DNA of 64,000 nt from an uncultured Muribaculaceae bacterium (GCA_910578075.1 CAJTPK010000009.1:1-64000), one strand, 5' to 3'; counted from the stretch's first letter, positions 42,866 through 51,064 are shown. Notes: generated by a model not told the origin, from the letters alone. Translations and numbers: made by a program.

Positions 42866-42982
42866 ATGAATAATTTAAGTTCAGAGTCTAAAATCGTATT
42901 CGCTATGATTGGAAGTTGATTTGTTTCTTGCGACAGACGCTTATGTGTAAATAAAATATTTCAATACGATCGGTTAAGCTCG

Positions 42983-43003
42983 TTTACCGGACAAGCAATA
43001 ATA
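42983..43003 (+). repeat. Solitary end of the MITE-like family, copy D
   Basis: TTTACCGGACAAGCAATAATA matches the right end of copies A and C apart from a two-base difference and one added base. Its partner end is not obvious, so the 42203-43003 stretch may be one nested composite. Confidence 0.45.
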
Positions 43004-43019
43004 TTTTTCATTAAGCTGA

Positions 43020-43292
43020 CTATAAATAAATCAGCATACATACAGTGAGCGAAATGATAATTGCAAGGATGCAGAGAATTATAGTTGATAAGTGTTCTTT
43101 ATTGCACTTCTCTGTAAGGGAAACGAGTTTTAATCGTTCTGTTTCCAAGGCTCTTTGATGTTCGACAATTGAGCTTTGTTCTCCATCATCTTCTCCATAC
43201 CAATCATTCAGCTCACCGGTATTCTCATGATATGTGTGGTCTACCCACATGTCATGCTCATTATCGTCATTGTATTTGCCGTAGTCGCTCAT
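43020..43292 (-). CDS. Small acidic protein with C-terminal membrane anchor
   Basis: The 90-residue protein has a very acidic N-terminal half (MSDYGKYNDDNEHDMWVDH ... WYGEDDGEQ), a short coiled-coil-like part (EHQRALETERLKLVSLTEKC) and a C-terminal hydrophobic helix (STIILCILAIIISLTVCMLIYL), so it is probably tail-anchored in the inner membrane. I do not recognise a family. It lies 63 bases upstream of the region of vsr 3' end on the same strand, and behind the repeat cluster. Confidence 0.5.
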   Translation of the reverse strand: MSDYGKYNDDNEHDMWVDHTYHENTGELNDWYGEDDGEQSSIVEHQRALETERLKLVSLTEKCNKEHLSTIILCILAIIISLTVCMLIYL

Positions 43293-43355
43293 ATTGTCAT
43301 ATGTAATATGGAATAATGAAAGATAGTTACAAGAGTGGGCTTTATTTATCCCGAA

Positions 43356-43865
43356 TTAGATTTCATTGTTGCCGTATGAGGAGGGTGGTTCTGCGGCTAT
43401 CGGTATTGAATCGGGCGAGGATTCGTAGGTGTTTGTTTCAGTCTCTGTCCCGACTATTTTATGGTAGAGGCGTTCAAGGGTCTCATCGCGTTTTGCCTTT
43501 GTCTTGATGTCGCATTCCCATACGCGTATCACCCGCCATCCTGCAAGTTCCAGATCCACATTGGCCGCATAGTCGCGTGCCATGTTCATGTATATCTTAT
43601 GCTTCCAGAATTCGATGTTGGATTTCGGTAGACGATAATACTTGCAACCCTCATGACCATGCCAGAAGCAGCCGTCGATGAAGACAACGGTCTTGTATTT
43701 CTTCAGCACTATATCGGGTGAGCCGGGCAATTTACTGTTGTTGACACGATAGCGCAGACCTTTCGAGAACAAGAACCGCCTCACCAGCATTTCCGGTTTT
43801 GTGCCCTTGCCCTTGATAGCCGCCATGCAACGGCTGCGTTGCTCCGGTGTCATCATATCTGTCAT
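43356..43865 (-). CDS. vsr: Very-short-patch-repair (Vsr) endonuclease, orphan
   Basis: The 169-residue protein matches Vsr: MTPEQRSRCMAAIKGKGTKPEMLVRRFLFSKGLRYRVN, then the catalytic Asp region LPGSPDIVLKKYKTVVFIDGCFWHGHEGCKY (with the zinc-binding His/Cys residues) and WRVIRVWECDIK. Vsr nicks at T:G mismatches that arise by deamination of 5-methylcytosine, and is normally encoded next to its cytosine methylase. No methylase is in the window. The start may be 43865 or a few codons on (MMTPEQ). Confidence 0.88.
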   Translation of the reverse strand: MTDMMTPEQRSRCMAAIKGKGTKPEMLVRRFLFSKGLRYRVNNSKLPGSPDIVLKKYKTVVFIDGCFWHGHEGCKYYRLPKSNIEFWKHKIYMNMARDYAANVDLELAGWRVIRVWECDIKTKAKRDETLERLYHKIVGTETETNTYESSPDSIPIAAEPPSSYGNNEI

Positions 43866-44013
43866 TCAGTAATAACGAAAATGACAGTTGTTGTATTGTA
43901 GATGACACCATGTGATATTTCATCTCTTCATTTCTGTGTTAAAATTTGCTTAGTCGCTTCTTTAGCGTCTAAGCTCTGGCCTCTATAGATCTTGGTCATC
44001 TCTAATTTTCCTC

Positions 44014-44091
44014 AAACCATTAGAACCAATAAAAACCATTTTAATTCAGCATTTTAAACCAAATTTTGGAAACCATTAAAACCAATAAAAA
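44014..44091 (+). repeat. Direct repeat pair, 22 bp
   Basis: AAACCATTAGAACCAATAAA at 44014 and AAACCATTAAAACCAATAAA at 44070 differ at one base and are 56 bases apart; both continue with AA. They stand at the left edge of a structured gene-free region (43866-44394). Confidence 0.5.
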
Positions 44092-44100
44092 GCTCCGCTT

Positions 44101-44331
44101 TTTGCTTGATGCGAAAAGTTGATGCAAAGTTTCAGGCGAAGCTTGTTGGGTGCGCGCACCGCAGGTGCGTGGTGCGACAATGGTGTAGACCATAGATACT
44201 AGCAAGGACATGGGTGGTGGCGACGGAACCTCGAAGAGGTGAAACAATTGTAGCGCCATATCGAGATGGATGAGGAACGCAGCCCCGCGAAGGTATGGGG
44301 TGCCGGCATATTTTTACCGGTCACCAATGAT
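44101..44331 (+). other. Gene-free region with a row of short hairpins; possible structured RNA or repeat
   Basis: Three compact hairpins follow each other: CGCACC-GCA-GGTGCG (44155-44169), ATGGT-GTAG-ACCAT (44180-44193) and ACCTC-GAA-GAGGT (44228-44240), then CCCC/GGGG pairing near 44283-44300. The sequence is GC-richer than its flanks. It ends with TTTACCGGTCACCAATGATT (44312-44331), a degenerate end of the MITE-like family. No coding frame is convincing. Confidence 0.35.
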
Positions 44332-44336
44332 TTTTT

Positions 44337-44366
44337 TTGAAATACATTTATAATGTAGTAATTTTG
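44337..44366 (+). promoter_or_regulatory. Promoter of the FAD protein-tsaB operon
   Basis: TTG (44337-44339), 19 bases, TAATTTTG (44359-44366); the ATG at 44395 is 28 bases on. Confidence 0.75.
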
Positions 44367-44394
44367 TTTTCTTAAAGAATATACAAATATACAA

Positions 44395-45966
44395 ATGATT
44401 CAAGATATATTATTGCGTGTGGCGCCGCGCGTGGCGGGTGAGCGGGATTTGCTTGAGAAGGCGGTTCTTAAGGAGCTTGGAATGCCTGCGTCGGAGGTCA
44501 ATGCGTGGAGAGTAGTAAAAAGATCTATTGACGCCCGCAAGCGGAATGTAATGGTCAATCTGACAGTGAGAGTCGCTTGCGGTGAAGATACTGAGATAAC
44601 GCCATTGCTCAGTGAAAGAAGCTATCTCCCTGTTGAAGCTAATGCGAAAAGACTTGTAATTGTCGGGGCTGGTCCTGCCGGACTTTTCGCTGCTCTAAAG
44701 GCATTGGAGCATGGTGTGCGTCCGATTGTCATTGAGCGTGGCAGAGATGTCGATGCGCGTCGCATTGATGTCGCCAACATAAGCCGGGAAGGTAAGATCA
44801 ACCCTGATTCCAATTATTGTTTCGGGGAGGGGGGAGCCGGAGCCTTCAGTGATGGCAAGCTCTATACACGTAGCAAAAAGAGGGGTAGCGTGGAGGAAAT
44901 CCTTCAGGTTCTTGTGCGGCATGGTGCACATCCTGATATTCTTGTGGATGCACATCCTCATATCGGAAGTGATCGATTGCCACACGTGATTAAAAATATA
45001 CGACTTACAATTCAGAATTGTGGGGGAGAGGTGAGATTTGGTACGAGAGTTGACTCTCTGATACTGGATGACAATAAAGTGAAGGGCGTGGTCACATCGG
45101 ATGGAGATGAAATCATGGCTGATGCAGTGGTGCTTGCCACAGGGCATTCCGCTCACGATACTTTCAGGAATCTACATGCGGCAGGTGTCGCGATGGAAGC
45201 CAAAGGTATTGCCATAGGTGTGCGTCTTGAACATCCCCAGAAACTTATAGACAAGCTTCAATACCATTCTGAAGCAGGAAGAGGGAAATATCTTCCTGCA
45301 GCGGAGTATAGTTATGTGACCCAGGTTGAGGGTCGCGGTGTATATTCTTTCTGTATGTGTCCCGGTGGTGTGGTTGTGCCGGCTGGAAGCGGAGAGAATG
45401 AGCTTGTTGTCAATGGCATGTCCGCTTCTGCGAGAGCGGGGGAGAAAGCGAATTCCGGAATGGTAGTGGAGATACGGCCCGGTGATTTTCCGGAGTATGA
45501 GGAAAAAGGACCGCTTGAGATGTTGCAGCTTCAGGAAGATCTCGAGAGAAGTTTTTTTGAAGAGGCGGGATGCTGTATCAATGCCCCGGCTCAGAGAATG
45601 AAAGATTTTACGGATGGCAAAACATCCGGCACACTTCCGTCGACCTCATATGCCCCGGGTATTCATGCCGTTGATTTCAACCGTCTGTTTCCTCCATTCA
45701 TCTCCTGGAGGTTGAGAGAAGGCTTCAAGGATTTCGGACGGAAATGTCCGGGCTTCCTTACAAATGAAGCCATATTGTTGGGGCTGGAATCAAGGACTTC
45801 GTCACCGGTGAGATTGCCGCGTGATAAAGATACGCTGTGTCATGTGGAAATAGAGGGTCTTTATCCATCTGGGGAGGGAGCCGGTTATGCCGGGGGCATT
45901 GTATCTGCCGCAATCGATGGCAGCAGATGCGCTGAGGCTGCTGCCGGATATGTTAATGGTAAGTAA
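44395..45966 (+). CDS. NAD(P)/FAD-dependent oxidoreductase (COG2509-type)
   Basis: The 523-residue protein has a small N-terminal RNA-binding-like part (1-80, with VVKRSIDARKRNVMVNL), then an FAD-binding Rossmann domain (VIVGAGPAGLFAALKALEHG, residues about 84-103) and the conserved FGEGGAGAFSDGKLYTR and ATGHSAHDT stretches. It is a widespread uncharacterised flavoprotein of known conserved type, cytoplasmic. tsaB starts 22 bases after its stop, forming an operon. Confidence 0.82.
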   Translation: MIQDILLRVAPRVAGERDLLEKAVLKELGMPASEVNAWRVVKRSIDARKRNVMVNLTVRVACGEDTEITPLLSERSYLPVEANAKRLVIVGAGPAGLFAALKALEHGVRPIVIERGRDVDARRIDVANISREGKINPDSNYCFGEGGAGAFSDGKLYTRSKKRGSVEEILQVLVRHGAHPDILVDAHPHIGSDRLPHVIKNIRLTIQNCGGEVRFGTRVDSLILDDNKVKGVVTSDGDEIMADAVVLATGHSAHDTFRNLHAAGVAMEAKGIAIGVRLEHPQKLIDKLQYHSEAGRGKYLPAAEYSYVTQVEGRGVYSFCMCPGGVVVPAGSGENELVVNGMSASARAGEKANSGMVVEIRPGDFPEYEEKGPLEMLQLQEDLERSFFEEAGCCINAPAQRMKDFTDGKTSGTLPSTSYAPGIHAVDFNRLFPPFISWRLREGFKDFGRKCPGFLTNEAILLGLESRTSSPVRLPRDKDTLCHVEIEGLYPSGEGAGYAGGIVSAAIDGSRCAEAAAGYVNGK

Positions 45967-45988
45967 GTAAAACCTATAATTGATAATT

Positions 45989-46681
45989 ATGCCGACAATA
46001 ATAAATATAGAAACATCTGGAAAGATCTGTTCTGTAGCGCTCACACGGGATGGTGTGCTTGAATTCGATCTTGAAAACCGAGATGGCATGAAACATGCCG
46101 AATTGCTTGCCCCTTTTGTTGAGCGAGCAATGGAAGAGGTGAAACGAAAGGAATGGAATGTGGATGCCGTGGCAGTGAGTATCGGCCCCGGTTCTTACAC
46201 CGGACTTAGAATCGGGCTGTCACTTGCCAAAGGATTGGCATTCAGCCTTGGAGTTCCTCTAATAGGTGTCAGCACCTTGAAGATATTGGCCGTAAAGGCG
46301 ATGTTCCGGAATTTTAATTTCACAGGAGAAGAGGTGCTTGCACCGATGATTGACGCGCGCCGCATGGAGGTATTCACCGGTGCATATGATTTTTCGCTCA
46401 ATGCGTTGCAGGCTCCCGGCCCGATGATACTCGATAATGATTCCTATGCCCCGGTACTGGAGAATAGAGAGGTGTGGTTTATGGGAGACGGCGCGGAGAA
46501 AGCAAAAGATGTTATAAAGTCGCCCAATGCCAAGTGGCTTGACGGTCTTTATCCGCTTGCGAAGGATATGCTCGCACTCTCGGAGAAGGCTTTCAGAGAG
46601 GAAGATTTCCTGGATATAGCCTATTCTGTACCAGAATATTTGAAGGAATATCAGACAACCGTTGCGAAACCGCGAATCTAA
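45989..46681 (+). CDS. tsaB: tRNA threonylcarbamoyladenosine biosynthesis protein TsaB
   Basis: From ATG 45989 (MPTIINIETSGKICSVAL) the protein has 230 residues. It shows the ASKHA N-terminal motif IETSGKICSVALTRDG and the dimer region VSIGPGSYTGLRIGLSLAKGLAFSLGVPLIGVSTL of TsaB (YeaZ). TsaB pairs with TsaD and TsaE in making the t6A modification of tRNAs reading ANN codons. An ATG three codons upstream (45980) is also possible. Confidence 0.93.
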   Translation: MPTIINIETSGKICSVALTRDGVLEFDLENRDGMKHAELLAPFVERAMEEVKRKEWNVDAVAVSIGPGSYTGLRIGLSLAKGLAFSLGVPLIGVSTLKILAVKAMFRNFNFTGEEVLAPMIDARRMEVFTGAYDFSLNALQAPGPMILDNDSYAPVLENREVWFMGDGAEKAKDVIKSPNAKWLDGLYPLAKDMLALSEKAFREEDFLDIAYSVPEYLKEYQTTVAKPRI

Positions 46682-46731
46682 TTGCTTAGAAATTGGAATC
46701 GGTCTCTGATAGAAATGACCAAAAAAATTGT

Positions 46732-46739
46732 TATATTTG
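46732..46739 (+). promoter_or_regulatory. -7 box of the DUF4290-murA-rimM operon
   Basis: TATATTTG followed by C at 46732-46739, 48 bases before the ATG at 46788. The -33 element is weak. Confidence 0.5.
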
Positions 46740-46787
46740 CAAAGGCGAGTTCTTTGAACTTGTAAAATTTTATAACCCGGTAAACGA

Positions 46788-47381
46788 ATGATACCATACA
46801 ATACAGATTTGAAACCCATCACACTCCCGGAATTTGGAAGAAACGTTCAGGGCATGGTGGATTATTGCGTTTCTATCCCCGACAGGGAGGAGCGTACCCG
46901 TTGTGCTTATGCGATTGCCGACATCATGGCAAATCTTTTTCCTGAGTTGGTGGGGGAGAACCGAGACTATACCCAGATCTGGGACCAGATCAACATTATT
47001 TCCAGATTTGAACTTGACATCGATTTTCCTTGTGATGTTGTGACAGCTGACAGATTGAATCCAAAGCCTGATAAGATACCATATACAGCTTCCCCGATGC
47101 GCTATAGACATTATGGTAAAAGCATCGAGAAGATGATTCATACTGTTGCCGACATGGAGGAAGGTGAGGAGAAAGATGTTCTTATTTCACTGATCGCCCA
47201 CCATATGAAAAAGCTGATGCTTATTCATAATAAAGAGGGTGTGACAGATGCCAAAATTCTCAAGGACCTGAGGGAATATTCAGATGGCAAGATCGATCTT
47301 GATCCCAATACATATCTTCTGCATGAATTCAAGGAGGCGGCGCCTATAAACCAGCCTAAGGGCAAAAAGAAGAAAAAATGA
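46788..47381 (+). CDS. DUF4290 family protein
   Basis: The 197-residue protein belongs to the Bacteroidetes-specific DUF4290 family, recognisable from LKPITLPEFGRNVQGMVDYCVSIPDREERTRCAYAIADIMANLFPEL. It is predicted helical and cytoplasmic, with a lysine-rich tail (PKGKKKKK). Its stop overlaps the murA start by four bases (ATGA), a conserved-looking arrangement that suggests a link with cell-wall or translation functions. Molecular role unknown. Confidence 0.85.
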   Translation: MIPYNTDLKPITLPEFGRNVQGMVDYCVSIPDREERTRCAYAIADIMANLFPELVGENRDYTQIWDQINIISRFELDIDFPCDVVTADRLNPKPDKIPYTASPMRYRHYGKSIEKMIHTVADMEEGEEKDVLISLIAHHMKKLMLIHNKEGVTDAKILKDLREYSDGKIDLDPNTYLLHEFKEAAPINQPKGKKKKK

Positions 47382-48691
47382 GCAGTTTTATTGTTGAGGG
47401 CGGTCATCGTCTTAGCGGTGAGATAAGTCCCAAGGGAGCAAAAAACGAGGCGCTTGAGGTGATCTGCGCCACGCTACTTACCAGTGAGAGGGTCACAATC
47501 TCCAACCTCCCGCGAATCCTTGATGTGACCAACCTCATCAATCTTCTCGCGGAGATGGGCGTGAAAACAAACTTCACGGATGAATCCACGTGTGAGTTCC
47601 AAGCCGATGAGGTCGATATCAATTATATCCACACTCCCGAATACCGTAAGAAGGCAGCGTCGTTGCGTGGTTCTGTGATGATACTCGGTCCGCTTGTCTC
47701 CCGCTTCGGGGAAGCTGTGCTTCCAAAACCGGGAGGGGATAAGATCGGTCGTCGCAGACTTGACACTCATTTCATGGGTCTACAAAAACTCGGGGCGTCA
47801 TTTGAATATTCATCTGAAGAGGGGCTTTACAGCATAACAGCCCCGGATGGATTGAAAGGCGACTATATGCTCCTTGACGAGGCCTCAATAACGGGAACTG
47901 CTAACATCATAATGGCAGCTGTGCTCGCGGAGGGGGAGACAACCATATATAATGCGGCATGTGAGCCTTATATACAGCAATTATGCAGGATGCTTTGCAA
48001 GATGGGTGCTTGCATAGAGGGTATAGGCTCCAATCTGTTGACCATACATGGTGTCAAGACTTTAGGTGGGGCTGATCACCGTCTTCTGCCTGATATGATT
48101 GAAGTTGGAAGTTTCATAGGAATGGCGGCGATGACTGGCTCCAATCTGTTGCTGAAAAATGTGGGTGTCAAGGATCTCGGTCTTATGCCTGAGGCTTTCG
48201 AACGAATCGGTATTCATCTTCAGATTGAAGGTGACGACATACGTATTGATCAGAAAGAGATCTACGAGATAGAGAACTTTATAGATGGGTCAACATTGAC
48301 TGTGGCTGATGCTCCATGGCCCGGGTTGTCGCCTGACCTTATAAGTATATTCCTTGTGGTGTGCACGCAGGCAAAAGGGAGTGTGCTAATTCATCAGAAG
48401 ATGTTTGAGAGTCGCCTCTTCTTTGTCGATAAACTCCTTGATATGGGGGCAAGAATAATTCTTTGCGATCCGCACCGTGCGGTAGTTATCGGCTCAGGCA
48501 ATTTCAATTGTCTGAAGGCTACGGATATGGTATCACCGGATATTCGTGCTGGAATTGCCATGCTGATTGCAGCCATGGGGGCAAAGGGCACGAGCAAGAT
48601 ACAGAATATCGGACAGATAGACCGAGGATATGAAAATATAGACCTTCGCCTGAACCGGCTGGGTGCCAAAATCATTAGAATAGATGATTGA
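47378..48691 (+). CDS. murA: UDP-N-acetylglucosamine 1-carboxyvinyltransferase MurA, Asp variant
   Basis: The 437-residue enzyme transfers enolpyruvate from PEP to UDP-GlcNAc, the first committed step of peptidoglycan synthesis. Family residues are present: RLSGEISPKGAKNEALEVI (the Lys/Asn pair), PGLSPDL (Asp) and MVSPDIRAGIAM (Arg). The active-site loop reads KPGGDKIGRRRLDTHF, so Asp121 stands where E. coli has Cys115. Cys-to-Asp MurA enzymes stay active but are not alkylated by fosfomycin, so intrinsic resistance at the target is expected. rimM overlaps the 3' end by 8 bases. Confidence 0.93.
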   Translation: MSSFIVEGGHRLSGEISPKGAKNEALEVICATLLTSERVTISNLPRILDVTNLINLLAEMGVKTNFTDESTCEFQADEVDINYIHTPEYRKKAASLRGSVMILGPLVSRFGEAVLPKPGGDKIGRRRLDTHFMGLQKLGASFEYSSEEGLYSITAPDGLKGDYMLLDEASITGTANIIMAAVLAEGETTIYNAACEPYIQQLCRMLCKMGACIEGIGSNLLTIHGVKTLGGADHRLLPDMIEVGSFIGMAAMTGSNLLLKNVGVKDLGLMPEAFERIGIHLQIEGDDIRIDQKEIYEIENFIDGSTLTVADAPWPGLSPDLISIFLVVCTQAKGSVLIHQKMFESRLFFVDKLLDMGARIILCDPHRAVVIGSGNFNCLKATDMVSPDIRAGIAMLIAAMGAKGTSKIQNIGQIDRGYENIDLRLNRLGAKIIRIDD

Positions 48692-49229
48692 TAAGAATAA
48701 TTTGGCAGAGGTGGGGAAATTCCAGAAGACCCATGCTTTGAAAGGGGAACTCAATGCCGTGCTTGATATTCCCGAGGAATATGTGGAGGATGGGAATCCC
48801 TTGATTGTGGAAAGCGAGGGAATCCCTGTTCCGTTTTATGCAGAATCAATCCGTTCGAAGGGTGCCACGTCTTTTCTGATCAAACTTGAAGGGGTGGATT
48901 CTGTAGAGGAGGCATCGGAGTTAGTTAATAGTGCAATATATGCCCCAAAAGATAAATTGCAGGAATATGTAGGCGAGGTTATGTTTGAGGATGACCTCGA
49001 GGGTTTCAGAGTGATCGATACCCGGTTCGGAGACATAGGTGAATTGGAATATATCGATGATTCTACAGCTAACCAGCTTATGGTGATCCGGACTCCGGAA
49101 GGGGAAGAACTTTATATCCCACTTGTGGATGATTTTATAACTGATATAGATGATGATGAACGGGAGATTCACACTTCAATTCCGGAAGATCTCCTTTCTC
49201 TAAACCGTAAAGACGACAAGTATGAGTGA
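48684..49229 (+). CDS. rimM: Ribosome maturation factor RimM
   Basis: The 181-residue protein has the N-terminal RimM beta-barrel (LAEVGKFQKTHALKGELNAVLDIPEEY) and the C-terminal PRC barrel (LEGFRVIDTRFGDIGELEYIDDSTANQLMVIRTPEGEELYIPLVDDFI). RimM binds S19 and helps 30S subunit head maturation. It overlaps murA by 8 bases and the following small gene by 8 bases, so the set is translationally coupled. Confidence 0.92.
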   Translation: MIDKNNLAEVGKFQKTHALKGELNAVLDIPEEYVEDGNPLIVESEGIPVPFYAESIRSKGATSFLIKLEGVDSVEEASELVNSAIYAPKDKLQEYVGEVMFEDDLEGFRVIDTRFGDIGELEYIDDSTANQLMVIRTPEGEELYIPLVDDFITDIDDDEREIHTSIPEDLLSLNRKDDKYE

Positions 49230-49542
49230 GCTGATGAAATATGACGAGGATGATGCTATAAAATTCATCCGTGCCACTCTCCCGAAAGAGGTGAGTGATA
49301 AATATGATGATGACGAGATTTTATATGTAATCGACATCATATGGGATTGGTATGAGAGAAACGGCTATCTCAAGATAGATGCAGGTGTGACAGAAGAGGA
49401 AGAACTTGACATCGAGAAGCTATCCGCCTTTGTTGCAAAAGAGATTAAAAAGGATGGTGAGATTGAGATGGATCCGTCGGATATTAACTTGATAGTTAAG
49501 GGTGAATTGCAATATGAGGAATCAATTGAAGACATATTTTAG
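49222..49542 (+). CDS. Conserved-looking acidic small protein
   Basis: The 106-residue protein is acidic and predicted mostly helical (DEDDAIKFIRATLPKEVSDKYDDDEILYVIDIIWDWYERNGYL ... AFVAKEIKKDGE). It has no signal peptide or TM. It sits between rimM and an OmpA-family gene with overlaps on both sides, which supports that it is real. I recognise no named family. Confidence 0.65.
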   Translation: MSELMKYDEDDAIKFIRATLPKEVSDKYDDDEILYVIDIIWDWYERNGYLKIDAGVTEEEELDIEKLSAFVAKEIKKDGEIEMDPSDINLIVKGELQYEESIEDIF

Positions 49543-50173
49543 GCATTTCCTGTTAGCTTCGTTACTGCTCCCCGCTTCGGTTTCCGTGGCTCAGAATAAG
49601 CTGGAACGTATCGATGCCTTGGATGAGATGTCGTTCAGTGAGATGATAAACAGCGTTGATCTTGATGCCAAGAGCGCTGATCTTATCCGCAAATTCCAGG
49701 AGAAGGAGGGGCGTAACCGACTTTATAATAAGGAATACAATGCCAAGAATTCATCAATGGTGGAGACCTATCGTAATAAGGAGGTGCTTCTTGTGACAAT
49801 TCCGGCATCAAAACTTTTCGCGCCAAACGAGGTGGAAGTGCGAAAGGATGCATATGCGTTGCTCGCACCATTGAAACGTTATCTCAAGGATCCCGATATG
49901 TATAGGGTGCTTCTTGTCATGCATACCGACAATACCGGTTCTGAGAAATATCGTGAGCATATCACTGAGCAGCGTTCCACAGCATTGTTCGATTGGTTTG
50001 TCAAGGAGGGATGCGACACACGCTATCTGTTCTCTTATGCCTATGGCGATGACATGCCTTTGGAAGAAAACAATTCTCTTGCGAACCGCGAGAAGAACCG
50101 TCGTCTTGAAGTATACCTTGTTCCAGGCAAAAAAATGCTTGAGCAGGCAAAGAAAGGTAGAATAGTGTTCTGA
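49514..50173 (+). CDS. OmpA-family protein
   Basis: The start at 49514 (MRNQLKTYFRHFLLASLLLPASVSVAQ) gives a signal peptide; an in-frame ATG at 49502 adds four residues. The 219-residue protein carries one C-terminal OmpA-like peptidoglycan-binding domain (about 95-205: KYREHITEQRSTALFDWFVKEGCDTRYLFSYAYGDDMPLEENNSLANREKNRRLEVYLVP, with the NRRLEV end motif). It has no beta-barrel part, so it probably tethers peptidoglycan from the periplasm. Start overlaps the previous gene by 29 bases. Confidence 0.82.
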   Translation: MRNQLKTYFRHFLLASLLLPASVSVAQNKLERIDALDEMSFSEMINSVDLDAKSADLIRKFQEKEGRNRLYNKEYNAKNSSMVETYRNKEVLLVTIPASKLFAPNEVEVRKDAYALLAPLKRYLKDPDMYRVLLVMHTDNTGSEKYREHITEQRSTALFDWFVKEGCDTRYLFSYAYGDDMPLEENNSLANREKNRRLEVYLVPGKKMLEQAKKGRIVF

Positions 50174-50239
50174 TTATGTGAAGGACTCCAAGATAATTAA
50201 GTGACGTTTTTAATTGAGCAGTTACTTAGTACTGAACCC

Positions 50240-50285
50240 ATTTAATTCGGCTTTGTTATATGTTTATAACAAAGCCGAATTAAAT
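50240..50285. terminator. 21-bp perfect hairpin directly before the HSDH-like start codon
   Basis: The arms 50240-50260 and 50265-50285 are exact complements (core AATTCGGCTTTGTTATA) around the loop TGTT, and the ATG follows after two bases. It fits a terminator for the murA-rimM-OmpA operon, but its position means the ribosome-binding region of the next gene is inside the stem, so it may also control that gene. Confidence 0.7.
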
Positions 50286-50287
50286 TT

Positions 50288-51064
50288 ATGGATATAAGAA
50301 GTTTATATGACCTTACAGGAAAGGTTGCCGTTGTCACCGGTGGTGGAGATGGCATTGGAAAGGGATGTTGTGAGATTCTTGCTGCTGCCGGAGCATGTGT
50401 TGTTGTGAGTGATTTGAATCTTGATAAAGCGTCGGAAGTCGCGGATGAGATTACAAAGGATGGAGGAAAAGCAGTAGCAGTTGCATGTAATGTCCTTGAT
50501 GAGGATGAGTTGAATAATCTCATCGATTTTGCTGTAAAGACATATGGGACTGTCAATATCCTTGTCAATAATGCCGGTATGGGCGGTGGAGGAAGGGAGA
50601 ACCCATATAAGATCGACCGGGCATACGTGGAACGTATCTACGCAATCAATGTGTTTGCGCCTTGGCAGCTGAGTAAGCTTGCAGCGCCGTATATGGAAAA
50701 ATCGGGCTACGGCAGCATTGTCAACATCACTTCAATGAGCAGTGTCAATACCTCTCCCTCGATGGCTATATATGGATCGTCGAAGGCAGCTCTCAACCAT
50801 ATGGCTGCGAATCTTGCCTTCGACTATGGACCCATGGGTATAAGGGTGAATAATGTTGGTCCGGGTGCGACGCGCACGCATGCGCTCGCATCAGTGCTTA
50901 CCCCGGAGATTGAGAAGAAAATGCTTGCCCATACTCCTATCAATCGCCTGGGAGAGATTTCTGATATAGCAGGAGCGGTATTGTTTTTCGCTTCCCCTGT
51001 CTCAGCGTGGATCAGCGGTCAGACACTTATGGTTAACGGTGGAGGAATACAGACTCTCGATTGA
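50288..51064 (+). CDS. SDR close to 7-alpha-hydroxysteroid dehydrogenase
   Basis: The 258-residue SDR has the cofactor loop VTGGGDGIGKG, NNAGMGGGG, the catalytic Ser in NITSMSSVN and YGSSK, and the end SGQTLMVNGGGIQTLD. Along its length it resembles E. coli HdhA (LTPEIEQKMLQHTPIRRLG in HdhA against LTPEIEKKMLAHTPINRLG here; end GGGVQELN against GGGIQTLD). It may oxidise the 7-alpha-hydroxyl of primary bile acids, as in Bacteroides. This is inference from remembered similarity; another sterol or sugar substrate is possible. A 21-bp hairpin abuts its start. Confidence 0.72.
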   Translation: MDIRSLYDLTGKVAVVTGGGDGIGKGCCEILAAAGACVVVSDLNLDKASEVADEITKDGGKAVAVACNVLDEDELNNLIDFAVKTYGTVNILVNNAGMGGGGRENPYKIDRAYVERIYAINVFAPWQLSKLAAPYMEKSGYGSIVNITSMSSVNTSPSMAIYGSSKAALNHMAANLAFDYGPMGIRVNNVGPGATRTHALASVLTPEIEKKMLAHTPINRLGEISDIAGAVLFFASPVSAWISGQTLMVNGGGIQTLD

